64,000 bases of DNA from Gracilariopsis chorda (Eukaryota > Rhodophyta > Florideophyceae > Gracilariales > Gracilariaceae), in contig NBIV01000004.1 in the NCBI GenBank assembly GCA_003194525.1, positions 434,001-498,000 of the forward strand, in the 5' to 3' direction. The position numbers were made by a program, and so were the translations under genes. The notes under the pieces were generated by a model that saw only the letters and a program-made list of their open reading frames with translations, did not search any database and was not told where the DNA came from. How positions within the stretch are numbered: the first letter of the stretch is position 1; every line of letters starts with the position of its first letter. Below are positions 1-11,110 of this stretch, in pieces.

Positions 1-1813
1 CACTGTCTGCCTCAATCGGTAGTCTTTTCTTTCATGCAACGTTGTATCTATGTTGAACAATCCCTTTGGGTCAACGTTAAAGATGTGGTTAAAGCAATCT
101 GGTGCAGAAGTAGATCTCATGGCACACTTGATGTAGTATCCGCAATCATCTGCCTCTGTACATGCCAAGGTTTCCGCGTCTCAAGAGGAGTAGAGTACTC
201 TGCATTGCTTTCTACTTGACAAATCAATGAGATGGTAGGTCCTCGCATCCCTTTCTATAATGCGGTATTGTAAGCCAGTAATAACCGCTGTCTTATCATA
301 TGACTGGGATGATGTCAAATTAATCGCTGCATCAGAGAATGTCAAAACTTCGCCTTCCCGAATTCTTCCAACAGGTCTTTTGAATGGTATGCACGAGTCC
401 AACCGCCTGATTCCTGTTCAAGTTCTGTCGGCCTCAATTATATCTTTCAATTTGAGAGGTGTGGCATACGTTCTTGCATTGTGGATGCTACGTATGCAGC
501 CTGAGGAAGTGCACCACTGCCAAGCCATATCATCTCACCTGCCATCATGCGATACGCTTTTCTTTCTTATTTGGTACCTAAATCCAGTAGCATGGATGTT
601 CTCTTTTTGCTCATGTTAATGGGTTTGATATATTTGGAGTAGTCTTGCATCGATAATTGAATGTCAATTCTTCGATTGGCGTATGAAACATCTGTTAAAC
701 TGGACTTCATAGTCAATAATTGTCCTGCTTATCTGAAATCTCTTTGCAATGTCACCAGCAAATTATTTCATACTGTCAACTTGACCGGCAATCAATAAGT
801 CATCTGTTACCCTCGTTACAATCAATATGATCTCGGCTTTTTTGCCTCGTCGTATGGAAAAGCTGGCTGACTCCATATACCCTTTCAAACTTTGCCACTC
901 CAAGTAGCCACGCTTTTGTGACCTGCGCCCACTGCCTTCCAGCTTCGCTGATACCATATGGGAGTTTCACCAACTTCCACAAAACACCTCGTTTTCCTTT
1001 CCATTCTGGTGGTGGGCGAATTTACAGCTCTCGTGTGATCGACCCACTCTGCATATACGCTCATTTAATTTCAACGCACCAGATTCTGAGCATCAGCAAT
1101 GTCACAAGTGACAAGAGGAAATGGATGATTCGGAATTGAGCACTGGCAGAGTCATTGCGAATGTTGCCCTTTTCTTTTTCCCTGTTACCGTGCAGACAAA
1201 TTCTTCCCTTCATACGCTTGTGTGCTTTCTCGTCGCGCTTTACTTTGGAGTCTATGTGTGAGCTGAAAATACTGGCGGATCTGGGGACAGAGCGCTCTGG
1301 CACTTTAACATAAGTGCCTTTCCAGGTGCTCTCGATTTCCTCTGTTATTGCTTTGTCCAGGATCCATGGAGAGGCGCAATCCATCTTCTTCCTCGTAACC
1401 TGCGCACAAACGGTCACTCAAAATATGTCTTCTAGTACTTTCTGCTCGTCGAACGGTAGCTCGAAACCATTCATAGGTAGCCGGTGGTCGGATAGATTTG
1501 CACCGATCTTCATTTTACGATTTCCCGAAACACGTTTTGTAAGCAGGCTGGATTGTAAAGTACCCATTTCATATTCACTCAAATTCACGTCCTTTGGTCC
1601 AACTAATTTCATCATTATCTGTGCTGGGTCATCGCGGATGTGCAGCTGTTTTTCTCGTTGTGTCCCTTCTTGGAGCGCAGAAGAGGGGGTATCATCCGCC
1701 AACAAATCTTTGAGTATACCTGCTGTAGCTCTTTTATGAGCTCTCCGTTCGTTGCCAAGCGTATATGTTCGTATGCTACTTGATTTGTTGGTCCTCTGTT
1801 TGATCTCCATCAT
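1..1813 (-). pseudogene. Ty1/copia RT-RNase H remnant (element K, 3' half)
   Basis: Minus-strand frames, broken by several frameshifts, give copia pol in order from right to left. The N-terminal RT part lies near 1060-1420 and carries RICLHGNREKEKG and the DSASAQF block. The palm lies near 763-982, with LVKLPYGISEAGRQW and then DDLLIAG in another frame. RNase H text lies near 1-400, with SSRKQCRV and a DPKGLF segment at the window edge. The style resembles GalEa-like copia elements known from red algae and some animals. That is my recollection of the family, not a search. There is no intact ORF and the reading continues beyond the left edge. Confidence 0.75.
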
Positions 1814-1839
1814 CTGACAAAGAACGGTGTAGCTGATAA

Positions 1840-2195
1840 TACTGCTGCCTCTAGTGCAATGCCCGGAAGCGCAAGTGCACCGAAAGATGTTCGGGATTTT
1901 TCCTCGCTAGAGGTGAGCCCAGTTGGGTATAGCCGTCCCAGTAGTGACGTGGCACCACTATGTCGGTTTGTAAGGCCGAGGCCACCCGTCGCGACTTGCG
2001 CAGGGAGGTTGAGACAAAAATCAGGTATCCGCAGGAGTGGTGTGTGGGGGTGATCGTCCTCTACAGATCTGAGGTTTCCACATTATTGGCATGCACCAAC
2101 ACGAGCCGTGGGTAGCGGGAAAGCCACCCTGTAAAGGGAAAAAGAAAGAAGGAGCTGAGTCACGAGTGTTGTGACGAAGACTAACGGCAGTTCAG
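1840..2195 (-). mobile_element. Fragment of gypsy family A (leader plus LTR 3' part)
   Basis: This stretch is recognisably similar to 36943-37300 of element B in the same orientation. Shared text includes the block around GTGAGCCCAGTTGGGTA, the CGCGACTTGCGCAGGGAGGT block and a purine-rich run near 2135. It is an old, diverged piece of the 5' leader and LTR end of the gypsy family that forms A and B. It separates the copia integrase (right) from the copia RT (left), so it looks like an insertion or rearrangement within the copia remnant. Confidence 0.7.
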
Positions 2196-2196
2196 G

Positions 2197-2768
2197 CTAA
2201 TAAACCTTATACAAGGCGAACAATACGTCAGTTTGAATAACAATCCGGCTTCTGAAAGGCTGTTGTTGCATTGATACTCTTATGTGCGTTTGAGAGATCA
2301 GGTGGGACATGATTCTTGGGTATGCCCAGGAGTGACGGCGAGTACCCACGTGCTGATTGTAAAGAGCTGAGTGTGGGCCTTCCATGAAACAGACTGCACA
2401 AGAAAGAAGCCCGTGCCACCATTCTCTGCGGGGATGCGGTTGTCTGTTCACGAGAAATTGTGTCGAATACATGTTTAAAAAGCCCATTATTGCGTTCAAC
2501 CTTACCGTTCTTACAGGAAGATTGAGAAGGACATTCTTTTTTGTTTATGCTATGTGACTTCAGTACATTCTGAATAATCGGATTCGTGAATTCTGGGTCG
2601 GCACTGAATGTCTGGAGTGACCAGTGTAGTACAGTGGGTACTATGTATGCTTTTAAGGATGGGCTGTTACGGGAGATTCCTAGCAGAGTATCGGTATTTT
2701 CGAACTGGTGCCACGTAGCACACCATTCTCGAGGAATCGTTCCAGCGGACTGTAATTCAGTTAGGTAG
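2197..2768 (-). pseudogene. Ty1/copia integrase core, C-terminal half
   Basis: The minus strand reads, with frameshifts, AGTIPREWCATWHQFENTD, then FSADPEFTNPIIQNV, then KNGKVERNNGLF, then RGYSPSLLGIPKNHVPPDL. The KNGKVERNN segment matches the region of the catalytic glutamate in copia integrases, and the RGYSPS...IP segment is typical of the downstream part. It belongs to the same element as the gag at 6139 and the zinc-binding part at 4540, and is separated from the latter by an inserted block (2776-4102). Confidence 0.72.
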
Positions 2769-2775
2769 AATAACC
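2766..2775. repeat. Left 10-bp direct repeat (TAGAATAACC)
   Basis: TAGAATAACC here is repeated exactly at 4103-4112. Removing one copy plus the sequence between them brings integrase-like minus-strand text back together, so the pair is a candidate target-site duplication. Confidence 0.5.
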
Positions 2776-4102
2776 TAACTTAGATTTCTATAGGGTACAG
2801 TAGATAGGTTCCATCGAGGTCAGCTCGCAGCACTGTATATAATGCGTCGCTGAAAGCTTTACCTCCGGGGAAGTAAACTAAGCACCCTCGAGGATGGTTC
2901 TAGTTCGTCTGGTTCAACCTCGTGATACTCACCTTTAGGTACATTATTACGTCATTCTCTAGGTGTGGTTTCTAAGCCGCCTATACCCAAGCGTCCCATA
3001 GGAGCGGCTGTAGGATTATCGTCCGCCCGGTGAACCAGCTCTCCACGTGGTGCTTGCGGATCTCCGTTCAGGATTCCACCGGTCGCCGCTCCTATATTAA
3101 GGAGACTACCACCTATTGGAACCCATCTGTTAGGCCCAATCTAAAAGTCCTATTTCACGGACGATGTCCTCAGCACTGGATGTACCACACATCTGTTCCA
3201 GATACCACAAAAATCACCCACGAAGTTTCCAAAAATACCAATTAAATTTCATATCGAATTTCATCCAATATTTCTGAGGGTTCACTGATACCTAAGTTGA
3301 ACCGAGGGCACGTCGGCATTGAATCATTTATGATCCTCCTCGTCTAGAAGGTATGCGTGCACGCATTGCTCTACATTCACCATATTTTGTACCCGCATCA
3401 ACCAAGTTCAGTACTTCGTATTTATCCCCTGTTATGTAGACCACTAGAAAGTCGGCTTGCAAGGACTGGTTGAAGTCTTCATTAACGTGGTTTATGGTGT
3501 CGTAATACCCTCGAGAACAGGAGAGGATACACAGAGATGTTCGGGGCCTACCGCCCTATTGGGGTAACACAGACAGTAGAGCCAGTCTCAGGTTGATCGC
3601 ACGAGCCGGGCGTAACTCCGGGGAAACCATCACAACGGGTGTAGAGAGGGTTAGGTAACAGAAGTCGCACGAGGCGGTAGAGAACACGACACAATCGGTA
3701 TAGGACGTTGCCACGGCGGTAGGTAAGCACACGAGAGTGGCAAGAGCTGCGGAGGTGGACACGAGCTACGGAAGTGGGCGACCACAGACGGGGCTGACCT
3801 CGTTATACCGGTTGGTAATACCTGTAGAAAAGTAGGCCAAATAAAAGGGGAAAACACCTGGAATAACACGCAGACTACGGATGTAATGCTGGAGATGCTG
3901 CGAGGTGGATAACGAAACCTGCACAAGACAGTGACTCTCGGCGAGGAGGATATCACTCAGCAGGGGTGCATAGTTAAAGCAGAACACTCGGTTGGTTCGT
4001 TTACTTCCCCCAAGGTCGGGCCGAGCCCTCCCGCTCAAGTAACGGGGGTCGGCCACTGTGTAGTACGTTATAATAATACTATCTAATATATTAAGTAAAC
4101 AT
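2776..4102. mobile_element. Unclassified 1.3-kb insert in copia integrase
   Basis: The block is flanked by 10-bp direct repeats and splits the copia integrase. I see no transposase, RT or other convincing protein in it; the ORFs in it are short. The two ends are only loosely similar as inverted repeats (ACTTA followed by an AT-rich stretch), and no TG...CA LTR ends fit cleanly. The flanking repeat length would suit a Mutator-type DNA element better than an LTR element, whose duplications are usually 4-6 bp. That is an inference only. Confidence 0.4.
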
Positions 4103-4112
4103 TAGAATAACC
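4103..4112. repeat. Right 10-bp direct repeat (TAGAATAACC)
   Basis: Exact copy of 2766-2775 at the other border of the insert. Confidence 0.5.
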
Positions 4113-4228
4113 CCACCATTGAGTGCAACACCATCCAAATGTGCATGCAGCCAGCAATGCTGTGCACTTCATAACGAAATAGTCAACCATACAATCCACC
4201 AATAAATGGGTCTAAAATGTCTCTGCAT

Positions 4229-4540
4229 TCATATAGTGAGCCACCACCTGCCAGAGGGTAACACCAGTATATGATCCGTAATAACAACAAAGTGTCCGCG
4301 AACGCGTTGCACTACATATGGATATTCTCTTTTTGTGTGCTGGTCTACCTGTTGAACCACAAATGTCACACGCGTGTAAATTGCATTGCACGTTTCCGAT
4401 AGTTCGGCTTTAAGCGTTCTTGCATCCCGTAAAATGTCTTTCATCTCCTTCGCAGAGGCGTGTGTAAATCTATGTAGTTTCTTGATCGCAATCTTGCTGA
4501 TTTGTAGGGTATTTCGACTTTTCCCTAGAAGCTTTCTCAT
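4229..4540 (-). pseudogene. Ty1/copia integrase N-terminal (zinc-binding) region
   Basis: A 103-codon minus-strand frame reads LHRFTHASAKEMKDILRD followed by a SETCNAIYTR segment. The H-x3-H spacing and a following Cys region correspond to the HHCC domain of copia integrases, though the second cysteine pair is degraded (VTFVV where CxxC is expected). It sits between the gag-protease block on its right and the interrupted core domain on its left, which is the expected order for a minus-strand copia element. Confidence 0.65.
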
Positions 4541-4789
4541 CGTTGACGCTCTATGAGGTATAATTTCGACGCGTTGGCATTAGTTGTTGTCCTCAACCTT
4601 TGCGATGTACTTGAGAAGCACTCTCTTTTCTGTATCAATTGGCTTTTTTAATCTGAGTGTGGATGGGGTATCCTGATTAAATGTGATACAATATCGTTAC
4701 ACATCCAAGCCAAGTATCGTAGGTGAGGTTCCTTCGACAATATCGACCGGTATTGCTGTGGGACGCTCGTTTTTTTTCATTGATCATGA

Positions 4790-6139
4790 GGATCCATGTG
4801 CCGATAATTGGCTTAGGATTGGTAGCAATATCTCTCCATGTGTGAAGTAATGTGCCCGTGGAGGCTCAAGGTTTAGCGCAATGCCTAACGCGTCGCATAA
4901 TGCTGTTGCATTTTCGATGGCGCTCGTAGAGGTCGGTGCTCCTTCATCGAGAATAAGATTGAGATCTAGCAGGAGCGTACTAGACTTCAGCCTGGAAAAA
5001 GCGACTTTTTAACCTCTGCTGATATCTTGGCATCATCCGCAGAAGTTGAGGGTGGCGGCTCGTCTAATGCTTTCTTCTCCGAGAATTTTGGGGCGCGAGC
5101 CTCCCTCCTTCTTTGCAGTACAAGATCCATACACTGTTTTCTGTCTTTGTACCAATGTCCGAGTTTTTTACAGGCACTGCATGCGTTTTCTTGCTTGAGT
5201 TTCTTCACAAATCCATCATGGTCTGTTTGGGAATTGTATGTGCGTTTTCCTAGCAGCGAATATTTTGCTTTCTCTGCAATAATCTGGTTCAACTTTCCTT
5301 GATCATGAACATGAGACAACGAAATGGCTGTATCTTCTACAGTAAACCGCCTGGAGTTGTAATTTTCAACATTTTTCAATGTTACCTGTAACTTCTTCAC
5401 ATATTCCTACATATGGATGGAAGTGGAATCATTCTTTAGTACTGCTTCCAACATTTCTAGCGCGGGTATTGATAGCATCCGAATAATGGATATTTCTTTT
5501 TTGAAGGCTAGGATTTTGGTGGTTAGCTGAAAAATAATAGAGTTCAAAGTATCAGGTGTCAATCGGGCGTTTCAAAGCATAAGGACTGCAGATTGTCTTG
5601 AAACTGACTCTTGGATCGCACAAGTATGATAAATATACTTTAAAACTGCTCATTTGAATCTGGCTGCAAAAGAGGATGCCTTTTCGTCTTCATTCCTCTG
5701 GCAGTTGTGCACCGCTGTCAAAAGATCCACTTCTTTTAAGAAAATTGGTAGGGGAATCTTTCGCAATGATTTGGATAATACCCTCAATCATCGAAGCATT
5801 GTGTTGGTCGTTCTCATCATAGTCCAAAGAAATAGTTCCAGCTGCTTCCGCTTCACTCAATAATTCTTTGGCAGTGGCATCAAAACGAAGGTAAATTAGT
5901 AGTCCTGCCCCATGGCAAAGAGCTTTGATCTTTGTATGCACTTCTCCAAAAGCAACAATCATTTTCATCCCGGTTCTTCTCGATTGGCAATATTCTACTT
6001 TTGAGGTCACATTCGTGATGAAATTCGGAGCTTCGTTCATAATCTCACCAGGGGCTTCGTATGTTCCGCCTGCTGGGCCCATAACTGTGTAATAGCCGAA
6101 GCTGGCACTCATGGTAACTACGGGCGAGTATGCAGGCAA
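4790..6139 (-). pseudogene. Ty1/copia gag-protease remnant (element K, 5' half)
   Basis: Two minus-strand frames (6139-5690, 149 codons; 5400-4987, 137 codons) carry copia Gag. The second contains a zinc-knuckle-like CSACKKLGHWYKDRKQC with an enlarged last spacing. Downstream of about 4985 the minus strand reads a protease-like stretch with LDEGAPTS and IENATALCDALGI, near 4780-4960. Here DEGA stands where a D-S/T-G catalytic triad is expected. The frames are interrupted between 5690 and 5400 and around 4986. The 5' LTR should lie to the right of 6139 but I could not define it. Confidence 0.65.
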
Positions 6140-6568
6140 GTGCCTGTATACATAATGATGAGTTAGAACAAACCTCCTGCTCTCTTGGGGCTCTTCGATT
6201 GCTCCTCTGCGATCGCTTTACTCTAGGGCCTGCTGCTGGCCTGCTTCTTATCTTTCTGGCATGCTTGCGTCTCTGTCTTTTGCACTTTTGCACTCAATTG
6301 CTCTTTCGTAACCTTTTGCCTTCACGGTGTTTCTGAAGATGCGTGACTTGGCTCTGTGCATTAATCTCAGTAGTGAAGACATAGCTTGAGTCTTCCCCAC
6401 GTCTTACAACTGTATATAAGCGTTCGGAAAGACACTGATTGGAGCGTGTCCCACTGCGTTTGGTGACTGTCAGGCATCCCCCCCCCCATCCGTTCCCTAG
6501 GTGAAAAAGGCGGAAAGGGAGTGGAGTCAATACGAGATGCGATCTCATTTTAAGGACCAACCCCCCTC

Positions 6569-6675
6569 TTGCCTTTTCTACCTCTGGTGCCACTCATCAA
6601 CTTTTGCCTTTTCCACCCCTGTTGCCACTTATCACCTCTTGCCGTTCCCACCTCAGGTGCCACTCATCACCACCA
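6569..6675. repeat. Three tandem ~35-bp units
   Basis: Three consecutive diverged units each read roughly TTGCC-TT-CCACC-(2-8 nt)-TGCCACT-ATCA. Unit borders are near 6569, 6604 and 6640. This is a small minisatellite-like patch with no visible coding sense. Confidence 0.6.
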
Positions 6676-6702
6676 CGCGCACCACCATCTGCCACCCACG
6701 CA

Positions 6703-6844
6703 GTCGCGCAGCCCGGCGCCTTTAGCGCGTCATACTAAAAGCACCCGCTGTCACCCGCGCCCACGCAACTACGCGCACCACTATCCACTGACTGTACCGT
6801 CGCGTAGCCCGGCGCCTTGAGCGCGTCGCACTAACAGCACCCGC
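6703..6844. repeat. Pair of 46-bp direct repeats 96 bp apart
   Basis: 6703-6748 and 6799-6844 share a GC-rich unit that starts GTCGCG, contains AGCCCGGCGCCTT and ends AGCACCCGC, with a few substitutions. Together with the adjacent tandem patch it marks a locally duplicated GC-rich segment. Confidence 0.6.
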
Positions 6845-9518
6845 CACCGCCGATGCCGCCGACCTCCCAGCTCCGATCCCGCGCTGCTCGTTGGCTTCTT
6901 CTCTACTCTCCTGGCGCATCTTCAAAAGTCGCATCGCCCGCCGTGTCGTAGTCACCGTATCTCTCGTTCCCAATGCACCGTAGTGCGCTGGTTGGTGCTG
7001 CGCGCCCCGCTGTCAACCCCCACGTTCGTCATTTCTCCCCCCCTTCCCGCTCCCAGACACCGGTGCGGGCTGTAAACCGCCGTTTGCACCCTGTTCAAGG
7101 ACCAGTTCCGCTCTTTTGACGTCAACGGTAATCTACTTCCCCCTAGCGCTTCAACCAAAACCGCCACAATAGCAACAAGCACCGCTGCGCGGCGGCAAAC
7201 AATACGCAAGGAACCGCAAGTTGAAGGCACCCAGCTAGGGAATATGGGTGCGCTGTCGTCTGTGTTACGACGAATATCTCTCTGACGACCACCAAAACAA
7301 CCGCTGAAACATCCATACGGTGCTATACACCATTTTTGTCACCGAACAGAGCATCTCTTTGCATTGTACGCGCTGCCACACACGCTCCAGCTACAGTGCC
7401 TGCCACAAAGAAGCAAAGGTAAAGGAAGCTTGTAGCAATGTTTAATTACTAAGAAGTTGGTCTATAATAGGAAGAAGAGAATGGATGGGAGTGAGGTTTT
7501 GCAGACAATGGCAGTTTGAAGCAAAACCTGCCCGGTGCATCAGCCCCCGCACATACAAGTTTGACACTTGGGATATGAGATCGTTCAGGATTGTAACAAA
7601 GTCCTCCATCTTCAACTCACATTCCGTAACACGGCATAAATATCCTCTAGTTATAGCAGTAAAATAGAAGATAATCCAATGCCCTCAACACTATTTGGGA
7701 CTGTTTTAGTTGCCAGTTGTGCGTTCCACGGAGATGAAAGTGAGACAAATCTTCTCCTTTTGCTTCCATCTCTACAAAATCACAATACTGAAACGAATGT
7801 CCCGACAAGCTGGACTCGTCTGACAGCCCCCGAACGATGAAAGTTACGTCTGTTCTGGACATAATGAGATGAATGGAGGAGTGTTGATGGAATCGTTTGG
7901 GGCCCTCAGCAGATATTACATGGAAAAAATAATACCCTAGAACGTACAATATGTTTTACCAATTTTAACTCGGGCCAGACCACGTCTTCTTCCTTTGGCG
8001 AGGCTGACCTTCTCTTAGAGTTCTCTGCTCTTTCATGCCTCCAACACTATTTTACCTTACTTTCCTCGCATAAACGTGCAGCTTGCTTTTTACACACCAT
8101 GAGTGACTTGGCTGTCTTGGTCTGTTATGAGATCAGCCGGCTTAGCCGTTTGCTCTATTTTACGCACTAGACCTAAGGATTTGGTCTTGTTTGTTCAGTG
8201 AAAACATTTGTATCTTTATTGCGCCAGATTTAAGGTTTTTGTCGCGCATCTGTTGTCACCACTGTTCTTCTCCACCGCTACTAGTTTGCCGCTCTCCTGT
8301 GTAAGCTTTTATCATCATCTATTTCCGCCTTGCCTTAGTCGAGGCCGTGCATCTCTTGTGCCTGCCGCTGCAGTACTCACGTTGCTATTAACCCTTTTTG
8401 GTCTATTATCTATTGGCATTGCACACCAGTGCTGGTACTCTCGAGCTACGAACATATTTTCAAGCTACTCTCCAGCAAAGAAGGGTACAAAAAGGGCTGT
8501 TGTCGTCCTAAAATTGTGCATCATGCGCTGACGATGAGAATCTGACGTCGGTTTGTTGCAGACCAAGGAAGCCGGTCCAGATGATGAAAGACCATCATAT
8601 GATACGTTATCATCAGCTAATAGTACGGCCTTGTGGCCACTTTCGCACCAATGCTAAAACTAAGAGCACACCTAGCTGTGTATGATTGCGTTACGATCTT
8701 CAACAGGTCTATCTCGGGGGCTTGCTGAAGCACGACATGCTCCAGTGGTAAGGCAGTGCTGTTTCTGTGGACACATATATAGCGAGGAAAGAGGAAAACA
8801 GAATAACTGGTGTGATCGGATTCAGCGCGAATTCGATCATGTTCGATACTTGCTATTCTCGTTTACTGGCCGAGCCTATGACGGGTGTTCGCATTCCTGC
8901 TTCCTCCTAGTGCACTCTTTCGCCGATGCCATATGACCTTCTTTCGGATTTTGGATTTGTATGAAGTTACCTTCGGTATATCGATGAACCAGTGACCCGT
9001 AAGCGCACTTCGTGTAGTTTTTCGGCATAACCCTGCGTATCACACTGTTGCCCAACGTATAGACAATCAGCCGCAGCGTAGGAATGCTTGACAAGTGGAG
9101 TCAGTTTGGACATGATTTGTATAGCACACCGCTAGTTATCTTCTTTTACGGCGGCTACAATTATTCGAACCCAGGCAGATTCGGTTTAATCCCACCAATT
9201 ACAATGTTACCATCTGACATGCTCACCGTCACATCAGTTGTAATGGCTTCAACTTGGACAACACAACTTGCGCATGTTTGATTGACTGTAGCAGGTGTAG
9301 GATGGTCAACTACATTTCTCGGATTAAGATACCGAGACTGGCTTTAACGAAACTTAATCGACGAAAACAAGGTGGATTCAATAGGTTCGTTTTAGCAATG
9401 AAGATGTGGTAGTAGTGGATGGATTGCGGACTTGGTGTGGGGACGACAGCACAACAGCTAAGTTCGTTGCAGTTTTGTGGAAGAGAATGTCATGTATTCG
9501 GATAAAACCATAGACCTT

Positions 9519-10325
9519 TCACAAAGGCGTTTGTTCATCCATTAGCTGGGCCATTGCAATTGTCTTGCGCGATGAAAGAAGCACATGAGTAATGGGTACA
9601 TCTTCAGAAATGGCTTGCAACGCCATTAAGAATACATATACACATGTAACAGCGTTTCCAAGAACAAGCAGTGCAACTGCCCAGAGCACTGAGGTCGGAC
9701 TTGGACCACCTTCACGTTCAATTATGTAAATGGCGGTGAACAAAAGACCTGCGAGACTGTCTGCGTAGGTGAAGGTAATCCACTTGTTTTGGTTGGATAA
9801 CAACTTTGTCCATGCTGTGCTAAACGACTCATATCTCATGGCATTGATGTCGAGCACAACGATCACGAAGAAAAGGAAAGAGGCGATAGAAGCTACTATC
9901 TGTGCAGTACGACGATTTCGCTGCGTGCGCATTGGAACCTGGCCGTTGGCCTCGGCGGTTGAATAGGGAATCAACGCGGAACGTAGATCCTTATGAAGCA
10001 GGATCATGTACGCCACATACCAAAGTAAGGCAAAATTGGAGATGAAAGGCCAGAGAAAGGCGAACAGTTTGGCCGGAATGCACGCAACTGACGGTCCGTT
10101 TCGCACGAAGAGATAATATACTGCAAATACAGCGCCGAAAGAAGCGTCGAAAAAGATGACCACTGCCCATCCGGATTGCGATATATCTTGCGGGGCGTTG
10201 AGGAGAGAGGTTTCGAGCGCGGCGCTTGTGTAGGCAAACAAGACTGCGAAGGATGCTATAAAAAGCAGCGCGGCTATAGAGTAGGTCTTTATCAGGCTGG
10301 GGGATGTGGCGGTGGTGGAATCCAT
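9519..10325 (-). CDS. DUF1475-like polytopic membrane protein, 268 aa
   Basis: Intact intronless ORF from ATG at 10325 to a stop at 9519. About six hydrophobic segments are visible near residues 13-34, 50-70, 84-110, 141-162, 185-207 and 213-240, so it should be an integral membrane protein. There is an internal duplication. The segment around residues 52-110 (FFDASFGAVFAVYYLF...) and the one around 183-240 (YADSLAGLLFTAIYII...) share an Asp, a Gly, an aromatic, a basic-rich loop and a final YV..M helix. This layout recalls DUF1475 proteins of plants and algae, whose function is unknown. The assignment is from memory of that pattern. It is transcribed divergently from the desaturase at 12077. 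I see no signal peptide cleavage site or catalytic motif. Confidence 0.75.
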   Translation of the reverse strand: MDSTTATSPSLIKTYSIAALLFIASFAVLFAYTSAALETSLLNAPQDISQSGWAVVIFFDASFGAVFAVYYLFVRNGPSVACIPAKLFAFLWPFISNFALLWYVAYMILLHKDLRSALIPYSTAEANGQVPMRTQRNRRTAQIVASIASFLFFVIVVLDINAMRYESFSTAWTKLLSNQNKWITFTYADSLAGLLFTAIYIIEREGGPSPTSVLWAVALLVLGNAVTCVYVFLMALQAISEDVPITHVLLSSRKTIAMAQLMDEQTPL

Positions 10326-10639
10326 CGGTTAGTGTGGCGATGTGCGGGTTGCGAGAATGGACATCACAGTGAGGTCGGAAGAAGAAGTGTGTTGAAGTGG
10401 AGGGAAGGCGGTTGAGATGGCAGTGAAGAAAATTTTGAACGGCGGCGCTTCGTCCCTGTTGGGACGTTGAAAGCGACGGCGTTCTGACTGGGTGTCAAAA
10501 AGTTTACATGGCGCCAACTTGGCTCCAGAGCTGCGCTGGGCTATCTGCCTTCGGTACAAAGAGCATAGCGCTACAAGGGTTAGCCCTCTTAGCGGTAACC
10601 CTTAACCCTGGGTTAGCAATCTACCCTTTCCGCGTTCTG

Positions 10640-11110
10640 CAGCGCTGTGTATAGGTATGCTCGCTATGAGGAAGCGGCACGATTCTGAGCTGTTTTGGAT
10701 GCGTGTTGCTTTTAATGCGTTATTTTGCAGGTTGCCTTGGGCAATGGATCATGAATGCAATTCTTTGGGTGTTATGACGAATGTTGAATGGAGTTGGAGG
10801 GTTCGATCAGCTCTAAAAGGGTTTGTCCTTTCCGTTCGTGAGAAAGGGTTAAGGGTTACCGCTTGGGTTTCTGCGCTGTGTAATACTCATAAGGTAGAAA
10901 GCACACCTATACACAGTGTGTATAGGTGTGCTTTCTACCTTATGAGGAAGCGGCGCCATTGTGAGTTGCTCTGGAAGCGTACTGCTTTTGATGGGTCATA
11001 AATGCGATTTATGGGTGTATGTTTACGTGTGGTGACGAGAGTGGAGTGCAGTTGGCGGGTTCGATCAGCTAGAAGGGTTTGCCCTTTCCGTCCGTGAGTT
11101 AATACCGCTG
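10640..11110. repeat. Imperfect direct duplication of a ~200-bp block
   Basis: 10645-10860 and 10915-11100 share ordered landmarks: GTGTATAGGT-TGCT, then TATGAGGAAGCGGC, then CTGCTTTT/TTGCTTTT, then GGGTTCGATCAGCT, then CCCTTTCCGTCCGTGAG or its variant. The copies differ by substitutions and indels. The second copy begins at the centre of the 61-nt palindrome. Confidence 0.65.
10886..10946. repeat. Perfect 61-nt palindrome (30-bp arms, 1-nt centre)
   Basis: Left arm 10886-10915 begins CTCATAAGGTAGAAAG. Its exact reverse complement occupies 10917-10946, around a single G at 10916. It could form a cruciform in DNA or a strong hairpin in RNA. It lies about 560 bp upstream of the DUF1475-like gene and 1.1 kb upstream of the desaturase. 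Confidence 0.9.

Larger units (their letters stand above)
6140..9518. other. Intergenic region without a supported gene
   Basis: Open frames here are short and have no recognisable domain. The left part (about 6570-7250) is GC-rich, with small tandem and direct repeats listed separately; it may include leader or LTR sequence of the copia element that ends at 6139, but no matching LTR is available. The rest is mixed, and I see no RNA gene or clear transposon ends. Confidence 0.5.

Noticed and set aside
6479..6492. C-run near 6480 as a polypurine tract of copia K
   Set aside because: It lies on the 5' side of gag, where a polypurine tract is not expected, and no LTR start follows.
9155..9180. 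tRNA-like TGGGTTCGAATA on the minus strand
   Set aside because: The T-arm does not close and no acceptor stem or anticodon arm fits around it.
7400..9300. Host genes in frames such as 8208-8531 and 8682-8936
   Set aside because: They are short, with no domain, and composition does not differ from neighbouring noncoding DNA.
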